A stretch of DNA of 36,561 nucleotides, taken from an uncultured Lysobacteraceae bacterium (GTDB lineage: Bacteria > Pseudomonadota > Gammaproteobacteria > Xanthomonadales > Rhodanobacteraceae). The stretch's first letter is position 1. Each line of letters begins with the position of its first letter. This document shows, in pieces, positions 1 through 8,651 of this stretch. The stretch covers positions 1 to 36,561 of the forward strand of contig CAMLSI010000004.1 in the NCBI GenBank assembly GCA_946482585.1. The letters run 5' to 3'. The position numbers and the translations under genes are program-made. Below the pieces are notes generated by a model, which made no database searches, had not been told where the DNA came from, and saw only the letters and a program-made list of their open reading frames with translations.

Positions 1-37
1 GGAAGGCGGCGCGGGGCCGAATTACCAGAACCTCTGA
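1..37 (+). CDS. C-terminal end of an upstream gene (partial)
   Basis: Reading from base 2, an open frame gives EGGAGPNYQNL and stops at TGA 35-37, four bases before the GTG of the next gene. The fragment is too short to identify. The close spacing suggests the next gene may be co-transcribed with it. Confidence 0.35.
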   Translation, partial: EGGAGPNYQNL

Positions 38-41
38 CGCC

Positions 42-758
42 GTGACGTCTCACAGCCCTTTGTGCTGGCCATGCATTGCGACGATGGCGGCGGCGCTGAT
101 CGCCGGCGCCGCCGGCTTGGCTGTCGTGCAGCAACCGACGCGCGCAGCTGCGGTACCGGCGGCGCCCATCCCGCCGCGGGCGGACGTGGATCTCTCCGAC
201 GCCGAAACCCGGGGCTGGCTCGCGCTCGTCAGCAGTCCCGAACGTCATCGCGGCGCCGATCTGCCGGATACGCTGTTCCAGCGCTGCGACACAGGCCTCG
301 AAGACAGCTATGCCGTCACGCGGGAATTTTCGTTCGAACGGCCGACGTACGCCGAACTGCGACGCGGCAACGACGGTACCTGGACGGCGTTGGCCTGGCA
401 GAACGGCGGCGTCGGCTTTCCGTCGCCGTCGCCGCCTCCTCCGCGTAGCGAGGCGTCGCCTCCCGAGCCCGGGATTCCTTCCTATTCGAGGGGGTGGAAG
501 CGGGCTGTCGCCGACAGCGAGGCAGAATTCTTCACACGCGAGTTCGACCAGCTATCCCAGGACGGTGTCGCACCGGTACGCGGCGAGCGCTATGCGCTCG
601 ACGGCGGATCGATCACGCTCGAGGGCTGCGTGAGCGGCCGATATCGCCTGTTCCTGCGCGCCAACGTCGCTGACAACGACCAGCGCATTCACGCGCTGGC
701 AAACCAGCTGCTCGCCTTCGCCGGTGTCGCATCGGACGACCTACCTGCACCTTACTAG
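42..758 (+). CDS. Hypothetical secreted protein
   Basis: This 238-residue protein belongs to no family I recognise. It starts at GTG 42, or possibly at the in-frame ATG 84. Both starts leave a hydrophobic Ala/Gly-rich N-terminus ending near TRAAAVPAAP, which looks like a signal peptide, so export is likely. The mature part is acidic and polar. It has a proline-rich stretch near residues 127-142 and three cysteines after the signal region. Neither start has a clear Shine-Dalgarno sequence. Closeness to the stop at 37 suggests translational coupling. It converges on the VOC gene with a 9-base gap. It does not carry the C-terminal IF-x-DG motif seen in other exported proteins here. Confidence 0.75.
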   Translation: MTSHSPLCWPCIATMAAALIAGAAGLAVVQQPTRAAAVPAAPIPPRADVDLSDAETRGWLALVSSPERHRGADLPDTLFQRCDTGLEDSYAVTREFSFERPTYAELRRGNDGTWTALAWQNGGVGFPSPSPPPPRSEASPPEPGIPSYSRGWKRAVADSEAEFFTREFDQLSQDGVAPVRGERYALDGGSITLEGCVSGRYRLFLRANVADNDQRIHALANQLLAFAGVASDDLPAPY

Positions 759-767
759 CCACATCGC

Positions 768-1151
768 TCAACGTTCGTAGAGCTCCAGCGGCAGCCCGTC
801 CGGATCGCTGAAGAATACGAAGCGCTTGCCCGTGTATTCATCGACGCGAACGTCCTGCACGGCGACGCCGCGCGCTTCGAGTTCGCGCTTGCAGGCCTCG
901 ACGTCGTCGACGGCGAAACACAGGTGACGCAAGCCGCGCGCCTCGGGATACGAAGGACGCGGCGGCGGAGCGGGAAAACTAAACAATTCCACCTGCCCAC
1001 CATCGGGCAGCGCGAGATCGAGCTTCCAGGAGTCGCGTTCCGCCCGGTAGTTCTCGGCGACGATGCGCAGCCCCAGCGTTCCCGCGTAGAAGCGCTTCGA
1101 AACGGCGTAGTCCGAGCAGATGATCGCGGCATGGTGGAGGCGCAGCAGCAT
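768..1151 (-). CDS. yaeR: YaeR-type VOC (glyoxalase I-like) metalloprotein
   Basis: This is a 127-residue single-domain vicinal-oxygen-chelate protein, very similar in pattern to E. coli YaeR: ATDYAVSK-like N-terminus, YRAERDSWK, ELFSFP, GLRHLCFAVDD, and a C-terminal DPDGLPLELYE. The expected metal ligands are visible as H6/H7, E55, H76 and E123. I chose ATG 1151 because the protein then matches the family's usual length of about 129 residues; the frame is open further upstream to 1229, but that extension is Arg/Ala-rich and not family-like. Known members are glyoxalase I-like metalloproteins. The substrate cannot be read from the sequence, so lactoylglutathione lyase activity is not implied. 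Confidence 0.93.
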   Translation of the reverse strand: MLLRLHHAAIICSDYAVSKRFYAGTLGLRIVAENYRAERDSWKLDLALPDGGQVELFSFPAPPPRPSYPEARGLRHLCFAVDDVEACKRELEARGVAVQDVRVDEYTGKRFVFFSDPDGLPLELYER

Positions 1152-1308
1152 GCGCCATCTTGTCGCGGAAAGCCGTGGTGCGGCAAGACTGCAGCCACCG
1201 GCGCGCCATCCGGCGCTGCGCCTCTGCATCCCTCCTGCGCGAATCGCCGCATCGACCGCCGCGCCGCACGGAATAACGTTTTCCGAACGCGCTCCCGCAT
1301 GGCGGACC

Positions 1309-1327
1309 GCATTTTTGCAAAAAATGC
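1309..1327. promoter_or_regulatory. A/T-rich palindrome upstream of the PHP-domain gene
   Basis: GCATTTTT-GCA-AAAAATGC is a perfect 8-bp inverted repeat with a 3-bp centre, in an A/T-rich island inside very GC-rich DNA about 90 bp upstream of ATG 1415. It overlaps a possible -35 (TTGCAA, 1315-1320). It could be an operator or simply the A/T-rich part of a promoter. Confidence 0.35.
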
Positions 1328-1414
1328 TAAATGTGTGATGTTTTCCGGCGCGCGCTTCCGTCTCCCGGATGTGCCGCGGCCATTTTCCGCCGCGGCCCTA
1401 CCAGGAGAAGCCCT

Positions 1415-3418
1415 ATGTTTCCGTCGTTACGCTGCCTCAATCCCGTCGCGCTGTGCCTGAGCCTTGCGCTCGCGCACGCCGCTTCGGCGCAAGAGTCGAG
1501 CGCTCACATCAACACCGCACGCATGCTGCCGGATCCGGCCGCCCGCGTGACCAACCGCACGACGTTCGCCTACGAACTCGGCGGCTGGAACGTCTACACC
1601 GGGCAATTGCATTCCCATACCCGCGGTCACGACGACCCGTCGGCCGTGCTGGCCTGGCCCCGCGTACAGAACATGGCCTGGGCCTACGGCTACGACTTCT
1701 TTTCGCGCAACAACCACTCGACGTCCTGGGCGAACTACGACGCCAACCGGCCGTTCCTGGAATACATCAACGCCGCCGACGGCGGCCTCGTGCTGATCAA
1801 CGGGCAGGAAAACTACTACGACGGCGGCAATCATCCGCCGGGCTCTCACGACCATCCGAATCACTACAACACCGTCAACGGTTGGCCCACGCAGAACAGC
1901 GGCGACCTCAACGAGTTCTACGGCAAGATCCTGCCGGGCTTCCGCAGCGATCCGCACCAATCCGTCCACGTGCAGCTCAATCACGTGCTGCCGGCCACCG
2001 CCGACTACACCCGCCTGCCTGCGGATCAAGCCAGGCGCGACACGCTGCGCCGTATCGTCAACACCGTCGAGATCAACAACGACGATCCCGCCCAACAGAT
2101 GGACAGCTTGGGCAGTTTCATGACGCTGCTGCGCAACGGCTGGCGTGTATCGCCTACCGCCCACTACGACAGGCATGCGGAACGCCACGACAACGCCTAC
2201 TGGGGCGCACGCAAGGCCGACGGAAGCTTCGTGAGGCCTTGGGTTCACTATCCCGGCCAGCCGTATGAAGTGGTGCAGCGCGCCAACGGCGAAACAGACT
2301 TCTCGCCGCGCGGCCGCACCGGCATGGTGGTGCCGGCCGCACTGGGCTGGAGCCCGGCCACCTTCCTGACCGGTCTCGACGGGCGACGCACCTTCCGCAC
2401 GACCATGGACCGCAGCGTAGGCATGTACGCCGCCGGCGGCCATGTCATGGGCGACGAATTTGCGCTCGCCGACAACCAGGCGCCGTTGACCTTCAAAGTC
2501 TGGGGAAAGAGCTTTCCGCAGCAACACGACGGCAGCGTGGAGCCATTCGAATACGCCGAACTCTGGTCGCCGTCACGGCCGGACGCGCCGATCAAGACCG
2601 TGGCGCTCCATAGCGCGACCGACTTCGGCGCCGAGCTGTTCTCGGTGACGCCCTACGAAGCAATCTATTTCGTTCGTCTCAAAGGGCCCTGGGACGACCA
2701 TGACGTCGTCATGGCGCCCGTCTGGATCACGAATCCGGCGACGAAGCCGAATTCCGCGAACTTCCTGTTCCCGACCGCGGCCGGCAATCAGCTGCTGCTC
2801 TGGAGCGGCGGCGGCCGACGCGTCCAGATACAGCGCGCCCGCGTGATTGCGCCTCACTTCCCGAAGCACTGGGAACCGGTGGCCGAAGTCGACAACATCG
2901 GCCGCTTCGTCTACGACGTCAGCAACGAATCCGTCTTCAGCTACTGGCGCGTCGTCGACCCGACCGATTCCAGCGTCGCGAGCAACGAGGTGTTGTTCAC
3001 GCGGCCCAATCAGTCGCCGCTGGGTTCGTTCGACGCGATCGACGTCGTCAACGGCAAGCTTCGGGGTTGGAGCTTCGACCCGGACCATCCGGACTCGACC
3101 CTGACCGTGCACGTGTATTCCGGCAGCACCTTCGTCACGAGTGGCGCGACGGGCGTAACGCGTCCGGACGTGCAGCAGGTCTACGGCAGGGGCGCCAACA
3201 GCGGCTTCGAGATCACCTTACCGAGTGCGTTCCGCGCCGGCACGCGCAGCTTCTCGGTGTACGCGCTGGACCTCGATGCGGAACCGAATCCGTTGCTCAA
3301 CGGCAGTCCGCGCACCGGCACGTTCGGCAGCAGCGGTGGCGGAGGCGGCGACGATGGCGGCGACGGCTCCGATCCGCTCTGCGAGGCCAAGCCGTGGATG
3401 CCGCAATGCAATCCGTGA
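1415..3418 (+). CDS. Secreted PHP-type metallo-phosphoesterase-like protein
   Basis: This is a 667-residue exported protein. ATG 1415 was chosen because it follows a good Shine-Dalgarno (AGGAGAA, 1403-1409) and gives a clear signal peptide with cleavage after A25 (AHAASA/Q). The mature N-terminus carries a PHP-like signature: GQLHSHTRGHDD with H66 and H68, NNHSTSW with H101, then INGQEN, QLNHVLP and SPTAHYDRH. These are typical of the CehA/McbA-type metal-dependent phosphoesterase group. Residues about 536-636 form a separate domain with GWSFDPDHPDSTLTVHVY, resembling small beta domains of cell-surface proteins. A Gly/Asp linker (638-652) and a tail with two cysteines (CEAKPWMPQC) follow. The substrate is unknown. 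The terminal motif shared by other exported proteins here is absent. Confidence 0.82.
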   Translation: MFPSLRCLNPVALCLSLALAHAASAQESSAHINTARMLPDPAARVTNRTTFAYELGGWNVYTGQLHSHTRGHDDPSAVLAWPRVQNMAWAYGYDFFSRNNHSTSWANYDANRPFLEYINAADGGLVLINGQENYYDGGNHPPGSHDHPNHYNTVNGWPTQNSGDLNEFYGKILPGFRSDPHQSVHVQLNHVLPATADYTRLPADQARRDTLRRIVNTVEINNDDPAQQMDSLGSFMTLLRNGWRVSPTAHYDRHAERHDNAYWGARKADGSFVRPWVHYPGQPYEVVQRANGETDFSPRGRTGMVVPAALGWSPATFLTGLDGRRTFRTTMDRSVGMYAAGGHVMGDEFALADNQAPLTFKVWGKSFPQQHDGSVEPFEYAELWSPSRPDAPIKTVALHSATDFGAELFSVTPYEAIYFVRLKGPWDDHDVVMAPVWITNPATKPNSANFLFPTAAGNQLLLWSGGGRRVQIQRARVIAPHFPKHWEPVAEVDNIGRFVYDVSNESVFSYWRVVDPTDSSVASNEVLFTRPNQSPLGSFDAIDVVNGKLRGWSFDPDHPDSTLTVHVYSGSTFVTSGATGVTRPDVQQVYGRGANSGFEITLPSAFRAGTRSFSVYALDLDAEPNPLLNGSPRTGTFGSSGGGGGDDGGDGSDPLCEAKPWMPQCNP

Positions 3419-3427
3419 GGCTCATCG

Positions 3428-3490
3428 CGGCGGGAGCGTTTGCGCTCCCGCCGTTCCGGTTCGCTCGCCGGCCGCGCAGCGCGGCCGGCG
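3428..3490. terminator. Two tandem strong hairpins between convergent genes
   Basis: Two perfect 11-bp stems sit side by side: 3428-3438 with 3443-3453 (loop TTTG), and 3466-3476 with 3480-3490 (loop CAG). They lie in the 112-bp gap between convergent genes. There is no long T tract, so they are likely structural or bidirectional terminators rather than textbook ones. Confidence 0.6.
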
Positions 3491-3530
3491 TCGTCGCGTC
3501 AGGGCGAAGGCTTCGCGAAAGCCGCCTGCA

Positions 3531-6428
3531 TCAGGGCTGGAACCCGTTCCGGAAAATCACGTCGGCCATGCTGTAGCTGCCCGTGATCGACTGATTGGTC
3601 AGTGCCGAATAGGCCAGCACGATGACGAGGTAGTTGCCCGCGGCCGGCGGGTTCGCGATGTTGCAGGTTTCGTCAGCGGTCGCACCGGCGGATTCGCAGA
3701 TCGTTTCGCCGTTGAGCTGGACCGTGAGGTCGGCATCTTCGCCGGCCGCACCGTTCGTCACGAAACTCAGGTTCGTCGCGCCCGTCGGCACGAGCAGCGA
3801 ATAGCGCAGCTCGTCGTTCTGCGGCGCGCTCTGGCCCGACACGGTCACGCCGTTGGTCAGCGGAACCGGCGGCGCGAAGAGGCGCACGACGCGCGAGAAG
3901 CTGGCGCTCGCGCCGTCGTCGTCGGTCACGGTCAGCACGACCGTCTTAGCGCCGTAGGTCGCATACGTGTGGCTCGGACTCGCGAGCGTCGATGCCGGAC
4001 TGCCGTCGCCGAAGTTCCAACTGTACGACGCGATGGTGCCGTCGAAATCGATCGCGCTGCTCGTGAAGCTCGCGGTCAGGTTGTTGACGGTCGCGCTGAA
4101 ATCCGGCGTCGGCGGCGCATTGCTCGCGCTCGCGCTCAGCACCACGCGCCAGGCGCCGCGGCTGTAGCTGCCCGCGGTCAGCACGTGCGGCGTGTCGTCG
4201 ATCTCGAGATCGCTGATCACGATGCCGAGCGGCAGGCCGGCGGAGAACGGGCTGAAGTTGTCGCCGCCGTCGGTACTCTCGTACACGCCGACGTCGGTGC
4301 CGACGAAGATGCGATTGGTGTTGAACGGATCGACCGCGACGCTGTTGGCCGGCACGTTCGGCAGACCCGCGCCGACTGCGATCCAGTTCGTGCCGCCCGT
4401 GGTCGAGCGGTACAGCCGCGACGCGCCGAAGCCCGCGCGCGTGATGAACACGCGCTGCGCGTTGGTCGGATCCATCGCGATGTCGGAGACGTTGCCGCCC
4501 GGATAGTCGCCGGTGACGTTCGTGAACGTCGGTGACGGCACCGACGCGTCGGGACTGAAATAGATGCGGCCGCCCGAAGTGCCTGCATAGGTCGGCATCA
4601 GCACGCCGATCAGCTGTGGCGTGACCACGCTCGCGGCACTGGCCATGTTCGGCGACACGGCCGTCCAGCTGTTGCCGTCGGTCGTCGTGCGGTAGAGCGT
4701 GTTCGACGCGACGAACAGCTGGTTGCCGGCGACGGCCAGTGGCGTGACCCAGGGGAATTGCGCCGACGCGACGAGGCCGGTGCGCGGCACGAGCTCGAAA
4801 CTGCCGAGACTGCCGCTGGCGTTCGAGCGCACGATGGTCGGGAAATTGCTGCTCGGATAACTGGTCTGGAACACGCGCGACGGCTGGGTCGGATCGACCG
4901 CATTCATGAACCCGTCGCCGCTCGCGAAGGTGAGCCCCCACTGCAGGCTGGTGCGGCGTCCCGACGAACCGTTGTCCTGTGCGCCGCCGAACACGATGTT
5001 GACGTCGGTCGGATGCACGGCGATGTCGTAGAACTGCATGATGTTGAGATTGGCGTTCATGTTGACGTACGACAGGCCGCCGTCGTCGGTGCGCCAGAGG
5101 CCGCCGTCGGTGCCGACCCAGAAGCGGTTCGGATTGGTCGCCGAATAGCGCACGACGTGCGTGTCCTGATGCACTTTCTGCGACGTGCCCCAGGTGCTCG
5201 TCAGCGCGGTCAGTTGCGTGCCGCCGTTGGTCGACCGTGCATGGCGGATCGTGCCGACGAGGATCGTCGACGGATCGGTCGGATGCACCGCGATCGTCAG
5301 GTTGTACGTGCACTGGCCTTCGCAGGCGTCGGCCTGGGTCTGGGTCCAGTTCGTGCCGCCGTTGGTCGTCTGATACAGGCGGTCGCCGATCAGTGCATAG
5401 AGCGTGTTGCTGTCGCTGGGCGACATCGCCAGGCGCAGGCGCGAGCCGCTCGGATTGAGGCCGGTATTGACCGGCGTCCAGTTCGCGCCGCCGTCGGTCG
5501 ATTTCGACACGCCGCTGTTGATGAGTCCCGCGTACACCGTATTCGTGCCGGGCACGAACACGATGTCCTCGACGTTGGTGCTGAGCACGCGCGTCCAGGT
5601 CAGTCCGCGGTCGGTCGAACGGAACACGCCGGCGCCGTTGAGCGTGCCGCTCGCGCTGCAGTTGCCCGCCCCGCCGGCGAGGATCACGTTGCTGTCGGTC
5701 GGCTGCACCGCCACCGCGTTGACGATGGACAGCGGCATCGCGGTCGCGCCTGCGCCGTTGCGCGCGTTCCAGGTCGCGCCCGCGTCGGTGCTGAGGAACA
5801 CGCCCTGACCGAAATAGCCGGCGCAGCCGCCGCCGTTCTTGTCGCCGGTGCCGACCCAGACCGAATTCGAATCGTTCGGATCGAGCGTCACCGCGCCGAT
5901 CGGCAGGGTGCCGACCTGATCGAACACCGGTGTCCAGCTCGTGCCCGCGTTCGTCGTCTTCCAGACGCCGCCCGCCGCCGAGCCGATGTAGACCGTATCC
6001 TCGTTGCCCGGCACCGGCGTCACGGCGTTGAGGCGCCCGGCGACGCGGCCCATGATCCAGTCCGTCATCGTCATCGACGAAGGACCGACGGGTTCCCAGC
6101 TTTCTCCGGCCGCCTGCTGGATCGGATCCTTGCTGCGGCGCAGTGCCTTCAGCGTCTCGACGGCCGCCGCGCGTTCGCGTCCGGCATCGGCATTCCCGCG
6201 CAGGCCGCGGGAGCGTTCGAACCAGAGTTGCCGCTGCTCGATCTGCCAGGACTCTTCGCGGCCTTGGCCCTCCTCGTGGTCGCGGCCCTTTTCATGGCCT
6301 TCGCCCTGTTCGAGCAATTCCTCGATGTGCTTGGCCTCGTCGTGCGAAGCCAGGACCGGCGGCGCCGGCAACACCACAAGACCGGCCAGCGCGCCCAACG
6401 CGCGCCAGCCGCGAATCGACTTCCGCAT
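3531..6428 (-). CDS. Secreted BNR/sortilin-like beta-propeller with PKD and PPC domains
   Basis: This is a 965-residue exported protein. It starts at ATG 6428 behind GGGGAG and has a signal peptide cleaved near A27. Residues 28-95 are highly charged (Glu/His/Arg-rich). Residues about 100-765 contain many BNR/VPS10-like blades with STDGGxxW-type motifs (KSTDGGANW, TTNGGTNW, ESTDGGDNF), as in exported glycoside-binding and sialidase-like propellers. A PKD domain follows (about 772-850; SYSWNFGDG, HTYATYGAKTVVLTVTDDDG), then a pre-peptidase C-terminal (PPC) domain (about 855-955). The last residues, ADVIFRNGFQP, match the C-terminal motif found in four other exported proteins in this window. No protease or hydrolase active site was recognised; binding or scaffolding is a reasonable guess. 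Confidence 0.9.
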   Translation of the reverse strand: MRKSIRGWRALGALAGLVVLPAPPVLASHDEAKHIEELLEQGEGHEKGRDHEEGQGREESWQIEQRQLWFERSRGLRGNADAGRERAAAVETLKALRRSKDPIQQAAGESWEPVGPSSMTMTDWIMGRVAGRLNAVTPVPGNEDTVYIGSAAGGVWKTTNAGTSWTPVFDQVGTLPIGAVTLDPNDSNSVWVGTGDKNGGGCAGYFGQGVFLSTDAGATWNARNGAGATAMPLSIVNAVAVQPTDSNVILAGGAGNCSASGTLNGAGVFRSTDRGLTWTRVLSTNVEDIVFVPGTNTVYAGLINSGVSKSTDGGANWTPVNTGLNPSGSRLRLAMSPSDSNTLYALIGDRLYQTTNGGTNWTQTQADACEGQCTYNLTIAVHPTDPSTILVGTIRHARSTNGGTQLTALTSTWGTSQKVHQDTHVVRYSATNPNRFWVGTDGGLWRTDDGGLSYVNMNANLNIMQFYDIAVHPTDVNIVFGGAQDNGSSGRRTSLQWGLTFASGDGFMNAVDPTQPSRVFQTSYPSSNFPTIVRSNASGSLGSFELVPRTGLVASAQFPWVTPLAVAGNQLFVASNTLYRTTTDGNSWTAVSPNMASAASVVTPQLIGVLMPTYAGTSGGRIYFSPDASVPSPTFTNVTGDYPGGNVSDIAMDPTNAQRVFITRAGFGASRLYRSTTGGTNWIAVGAGLPNVPANSVAVDPFNTNRIFVGTDVGVYESTDGGDNFSPFSAGLPLGIVISDLEIDDTPHVLTAGSYSRGAWRVVLSASASNAPPTPDFSATVNNLTASFTSSAIDFDGTIASYSWNFGDGSPASTLASPSHTYATYGAKTVVLTVTDDDGASASFSRVVRLFAPPVPLTNGVTVSGQSAPQNDELRYSLLVPTGATNLSFVTNGAAGEDADLTVQLNGETICESAGATADETCNIANPPAAGNYLVIVLAYSALTNQSITGSYSMADVIFRNGFQP

Positions 6429-6586
6429 ACGAATCTCCCCAAGTCGTCGTACAGACCTGCCGGACGCAAGCCGCAGAGAGGCCGATCCTAAGGCGGATCC
6501 GCAGACGGCTCATAGGCCGAAAATCACGGACCCATAGTCCGATTCGCCATACCGGTGAAGGCGGCGCGGATTCGCCGCCGTACGGT

Positions 6587-7009
6587 TCAGCGCTGCAGTC
6601 GCAGCGCAGGCCAGTTACCAACGCCGAACGCGATCAGCAGCAACAGGCTCCAGCCGTTGAACAGGCGGGGCAGCGACGGCAGCGTGGCGTGCAGGTCGGC
6701 GAGCCAGGTCTGTCCGTGCAGGAACAGGCCGCCGACCGCGAGCAGCAGGAGCGCGAGCAGCAATGCGGCGACGCCGCGCCGCTCCCAGCGCGCATCGAGC
6801 AAGGTGTCGCGCTCGGCGCGCCGCGCGATCGCAGCGGCGAATCCGGTCGGCGGCGCAGAGGACAGCGGCGTGCGCAGCGCGCGCGCGAGCAGGCGATACG
6901 CGCCGGCGTCGTCGCGGCTCGCGTCGCCGCGACGCTCCGCCTCGAACGCGCGTTCTTGTTTCGCCCACTCCTGTTCCTGATCCGGGGTCAGCGGCGGCAA
7001 GGTATTCAT
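6587..7009 (-). CDS. Membrane partner of ECF sigma factor (putative anti-sigma)
   Basis: This 140-residue protein has a polar, charged N-terminal half (residues 1-77) and two hydrophobic segments (about 80-97 and 118-136). Its ATG overlaps the sigma factor stop codon by four bases (ATGA), with a GGGAGAAA ribosome binding site inside the sigma gene. The position and topology fit an anti-sigma factor holding the sigma factor at the inner membrane. No zinc-binding HxxxCxxC motif is present, so it is not a classical ZAS-type anti-sigma. The assignment rests on gene order. A hairpin at 6560-6579 (7-bp GC stem) lies just past the stop and may end the transcript. Confidence 0.8.
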   Translation of the reverse strand: MNTLPPLTPDQEQEWAKQERAFEAERRGDASRDDAGAYRLLARALRTPLSSAPPTGFAAAIARRAERDTLLDARWERRGVAALLLALLLLAVGGLFLHGQTWLADLHATLPSLPRLFNGWSLLLLIAFGVGNWPALRLQR

Positions 7010-7569
7010 GGCGTTTCTCCCAGACGGTTCTGCAGCAGCTCTCGCAGGCGCAGGCGGCTGCGGAACAGATGACTCTTGATCGTGCCGGCCGGCAATCCGC
7101 TGATCTGCGCGATCTCGGGTATCGCGAGTTCGTCGAGGTGGTACAGGGTCAGCAGCATGCGCGGCAGCGGCGGCAATGCATCGATCGCCGCGTGCAGATG
7201 ACCGCGCAGCTCGGTGTCGGCCCAGGCCGATTCCAGATCGAAGCCGTCGCTTTCCTGCAGCAGCGGATCCGCCTCGCCGTCGGCAGCGCTGTCGACGAGC
7301 GGCACCTGTTTCTTCTCGAGATGACGCAGCGCGACCGCATAGGCGACGCGGCCTATCCACGACTTCAGCGTGCTCTCGTAGCGGAACTGGTGCAGGTACT
7401 GGTGCACGCGCAAGAATGCCTCCTGACACAACTCGCGCGTGTCCTCCGGATGCCGCACGAGCCGCTGGATGATGTGCCAGCACAGGCCCTGATGGTCGGC
7501 CACGAGACGCTCGAACGCGCCCGCGCGCCGTGCGAGCACGGCATCTACCAGCACGCGGTCCGGGTTCAT
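7006..7569 (-). CDS. ECF-type RNA polymerase sigma factor (module 1)
   Basis: This is a 187-residue sigma-70 family protein of ECF size with regions 2 and 4 only. Region 2.2 reads RELCQEAFLRVHQYLHQF (residues about 45-62), with the usual acidic residue before LxQE, followed by TLKSWIGRVAYAVALRHLEKK. Region 4 is at about 125-182 (ALPPLPRMLLTLYHLDELAIPE, then the helix-turn-helix GLPAGTIKSHLFRSRLRLRE). ATG 7569 gives the family's usual N-terminus; the frame stays open upstream but is not family-like. It is transcribed with its membrane partner through a 4-bp overlap and is divergent from the gene at 7726, leaving 156 bp for both promoters. Autoregulation is common in ECF systems but no promoter motif is certain here. 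Confidence 0.93.
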   Translation of the reverse strand: MNPDRVLVDAVLARRAGAFERLVADHQGLCWHIIQRLVRHPEDTRELCQEAFLRVHQYLHQFRYESTLKSWIGRVAYAVALRHLEKKQVPLVDSAADGEADPLLQESDGFDLESAWADTELRGHLHAAIDALPPLPRMLLTLYHLDELAIPEIAQISGLPAGTIKSHLFRSRLRLRELLQNRLGETP

Positions 7570-7725
7570 GGTCGGCGTCGCTCCATGCGCCGCAAGATAC
7601 GGAATCGGCGGCGGCGGTTGCAGGACGCGACGCCGCAGCGCGGCCGCAACGGCTTGCAACCGCCCGGCCCGCGCGCGTATCCATTGCCGCGACCGGCCCA
7701 GATGCCGACGGTTTGCGGAGCGCCC

Positions 7726-8049
7726 ATGTCCACTCAGTTCCTGGTTCCCGTTGCGCTGTTCGGCAGCATCGCCTACGTGATCAAGCTGCTCATCGACGCG
7801 CGCATGCGCATCCTGATGATGCGCGCCGGCAGCTCCGACGAGCTGATCCGCTCCATCCTCGACGGCGAGGCCCTGCAGCGGCGCTACGCGTCGCTGCGTT
7901 CGGGCATCACGCTGATCGCACTGGCCGGCGGCTTCGCACTGATCCAGGTGATCGGCTGGAACGACATCACGCCGGGCGCGATCGCCGTGATCGCCGCGGC
8001 CGTCGGCGTCGGCAACCTGACCTATTTCGCGCTGACGAACCGGCGCTAG
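7726..8049 (+). CDS. Small two-helix membrane protein, DUF6249-like
   Basis: This 107-residue protein starts at ATG 7726 behind GCGGAG. The first hydrophobic segment (about 4-24) is followed by a charged cytoplasmic-type stretch (RMRILMMRAGSSDELIRSIL, then DGEALQRRYASLR) and a helical hairpin-like hydrophobic region (about 60-102). The arrangement and the SSDELIRSIL stretch remind me of DUF6249 membrane proteins, but I cannot confirm the family from memory. Function is unknown. It sits divergent to ECF module 1, so it could be part of that sigma factor's regulon, which is only an inference. Confidence 0.82.
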   Translation: MSTQFLVPVALFGSIAYVIKLLIDARMRILMMRAGSSDELIRSILDGEALQRRYASLRSGITLIALAGGFALIQVIGWNDITPGAIAVIAAAVGVGNLTYFALTNRR

Positions 8050-8123
8050 CACGGTTGGCCGGCGAGCCCCAAGGCGGGCCGCTCGACGGCAATCAACATT
8101 TACCACAAAACAAGGATTACACC

Positions 8124-8651
8124 ATGCCGCAACGCCTGATGGCCGTCGCGCTGGGCGCGCTCGTCTTCGTCGCGTCCGCCCGCGCCGAAAAACCGCGACT
8201 CGCGCCGTCGCGACCGGGCTCGCCCGAGCTCCGCGCCACGATCCGGGACAAAGATGCCGCGCTGTTCGCAGCCGTGTTCGACCGCTGCGATTTCGATGCG
8301 ATCGCCGCGCTGGTCACGCCGGACTTCGAGTTCTATCACGACCAATGGGGCCAGACCGCCGATTCCGGTGCCGCGTTCGTCGAGTCGATCCGCAACCTGT
8401 GCGCGCGGCAGGCGCGCGGCGAAGATCCGAAATCGCGGCGCGAACTCGTCGCCGACAGCGTGTTCGTGCAGCCGCTGGGCGACTACGGCGCGATCGAGAC
8501 CGGCGTGCACCGGTTCTATCGCCTCGCGCCGGGCGAGGCCGACACGCTCGCCGGCGAGGCGCGGTTCGCGCACGTGTGGAAGAAGGACGGCACGCAATGG
8601 CGGCTCGCGCGCGTGCTGAGTTACGAGCATGCCGCAGCGGTCGAGCCCTAG
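8124..8651 (+). CDS. Exported SnoaL/DUF4440-like protein (NTF2 fold)
   Basis: This is a 175-residue protein. ATG 8124 follows AAGGA at 8112-8116 and gives a signal peptide ending in ASARA/EKP (cleavage near residue 21). The mature part has the pattern of the NTF2-like SnoaL/DUF4440 fold: a helix with DKDAALFAAVFDRCDFDAIAALV, then PDFEFYHDQWG, a long helix FVESIRNLCARQ, and C-terminal strands ending RFAHVWKKDGTQWRLARVLSYEH. Such proteins bind small molecules or are isomerase/cyclase-like; no particular activity can be given. The last base of its stop codon (TAG 8649-8651) is also the first base of the MITE-like element that follows. Confidence 0.87.
   Translation: MPQRLMAVALGALVFVASARAEKPRLAPSRPGSPELRATIRDKDAALFAAVFDRCDFDAIAALVTPDFEFYHDQWGQTADSGAAFVESIRNLCARQARGEDPKSRRELVADSVFVQPLGDYGAIETGVHRFYRLAPGEADTLAGEARFAHVWKKDGTQWRLARVLSYEHAAAVEP

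Noticed and set aside
4758..6491. 577-codon open frame on the plus strand opposite the BNR propeller gene
   Set aside because: It is an Arg/Ala/Gly-rich shadow with no domain pattern, lying over a gene with clear domains, signal peptide and ribosome binding site. Long antisense frames are expected at this GC content.
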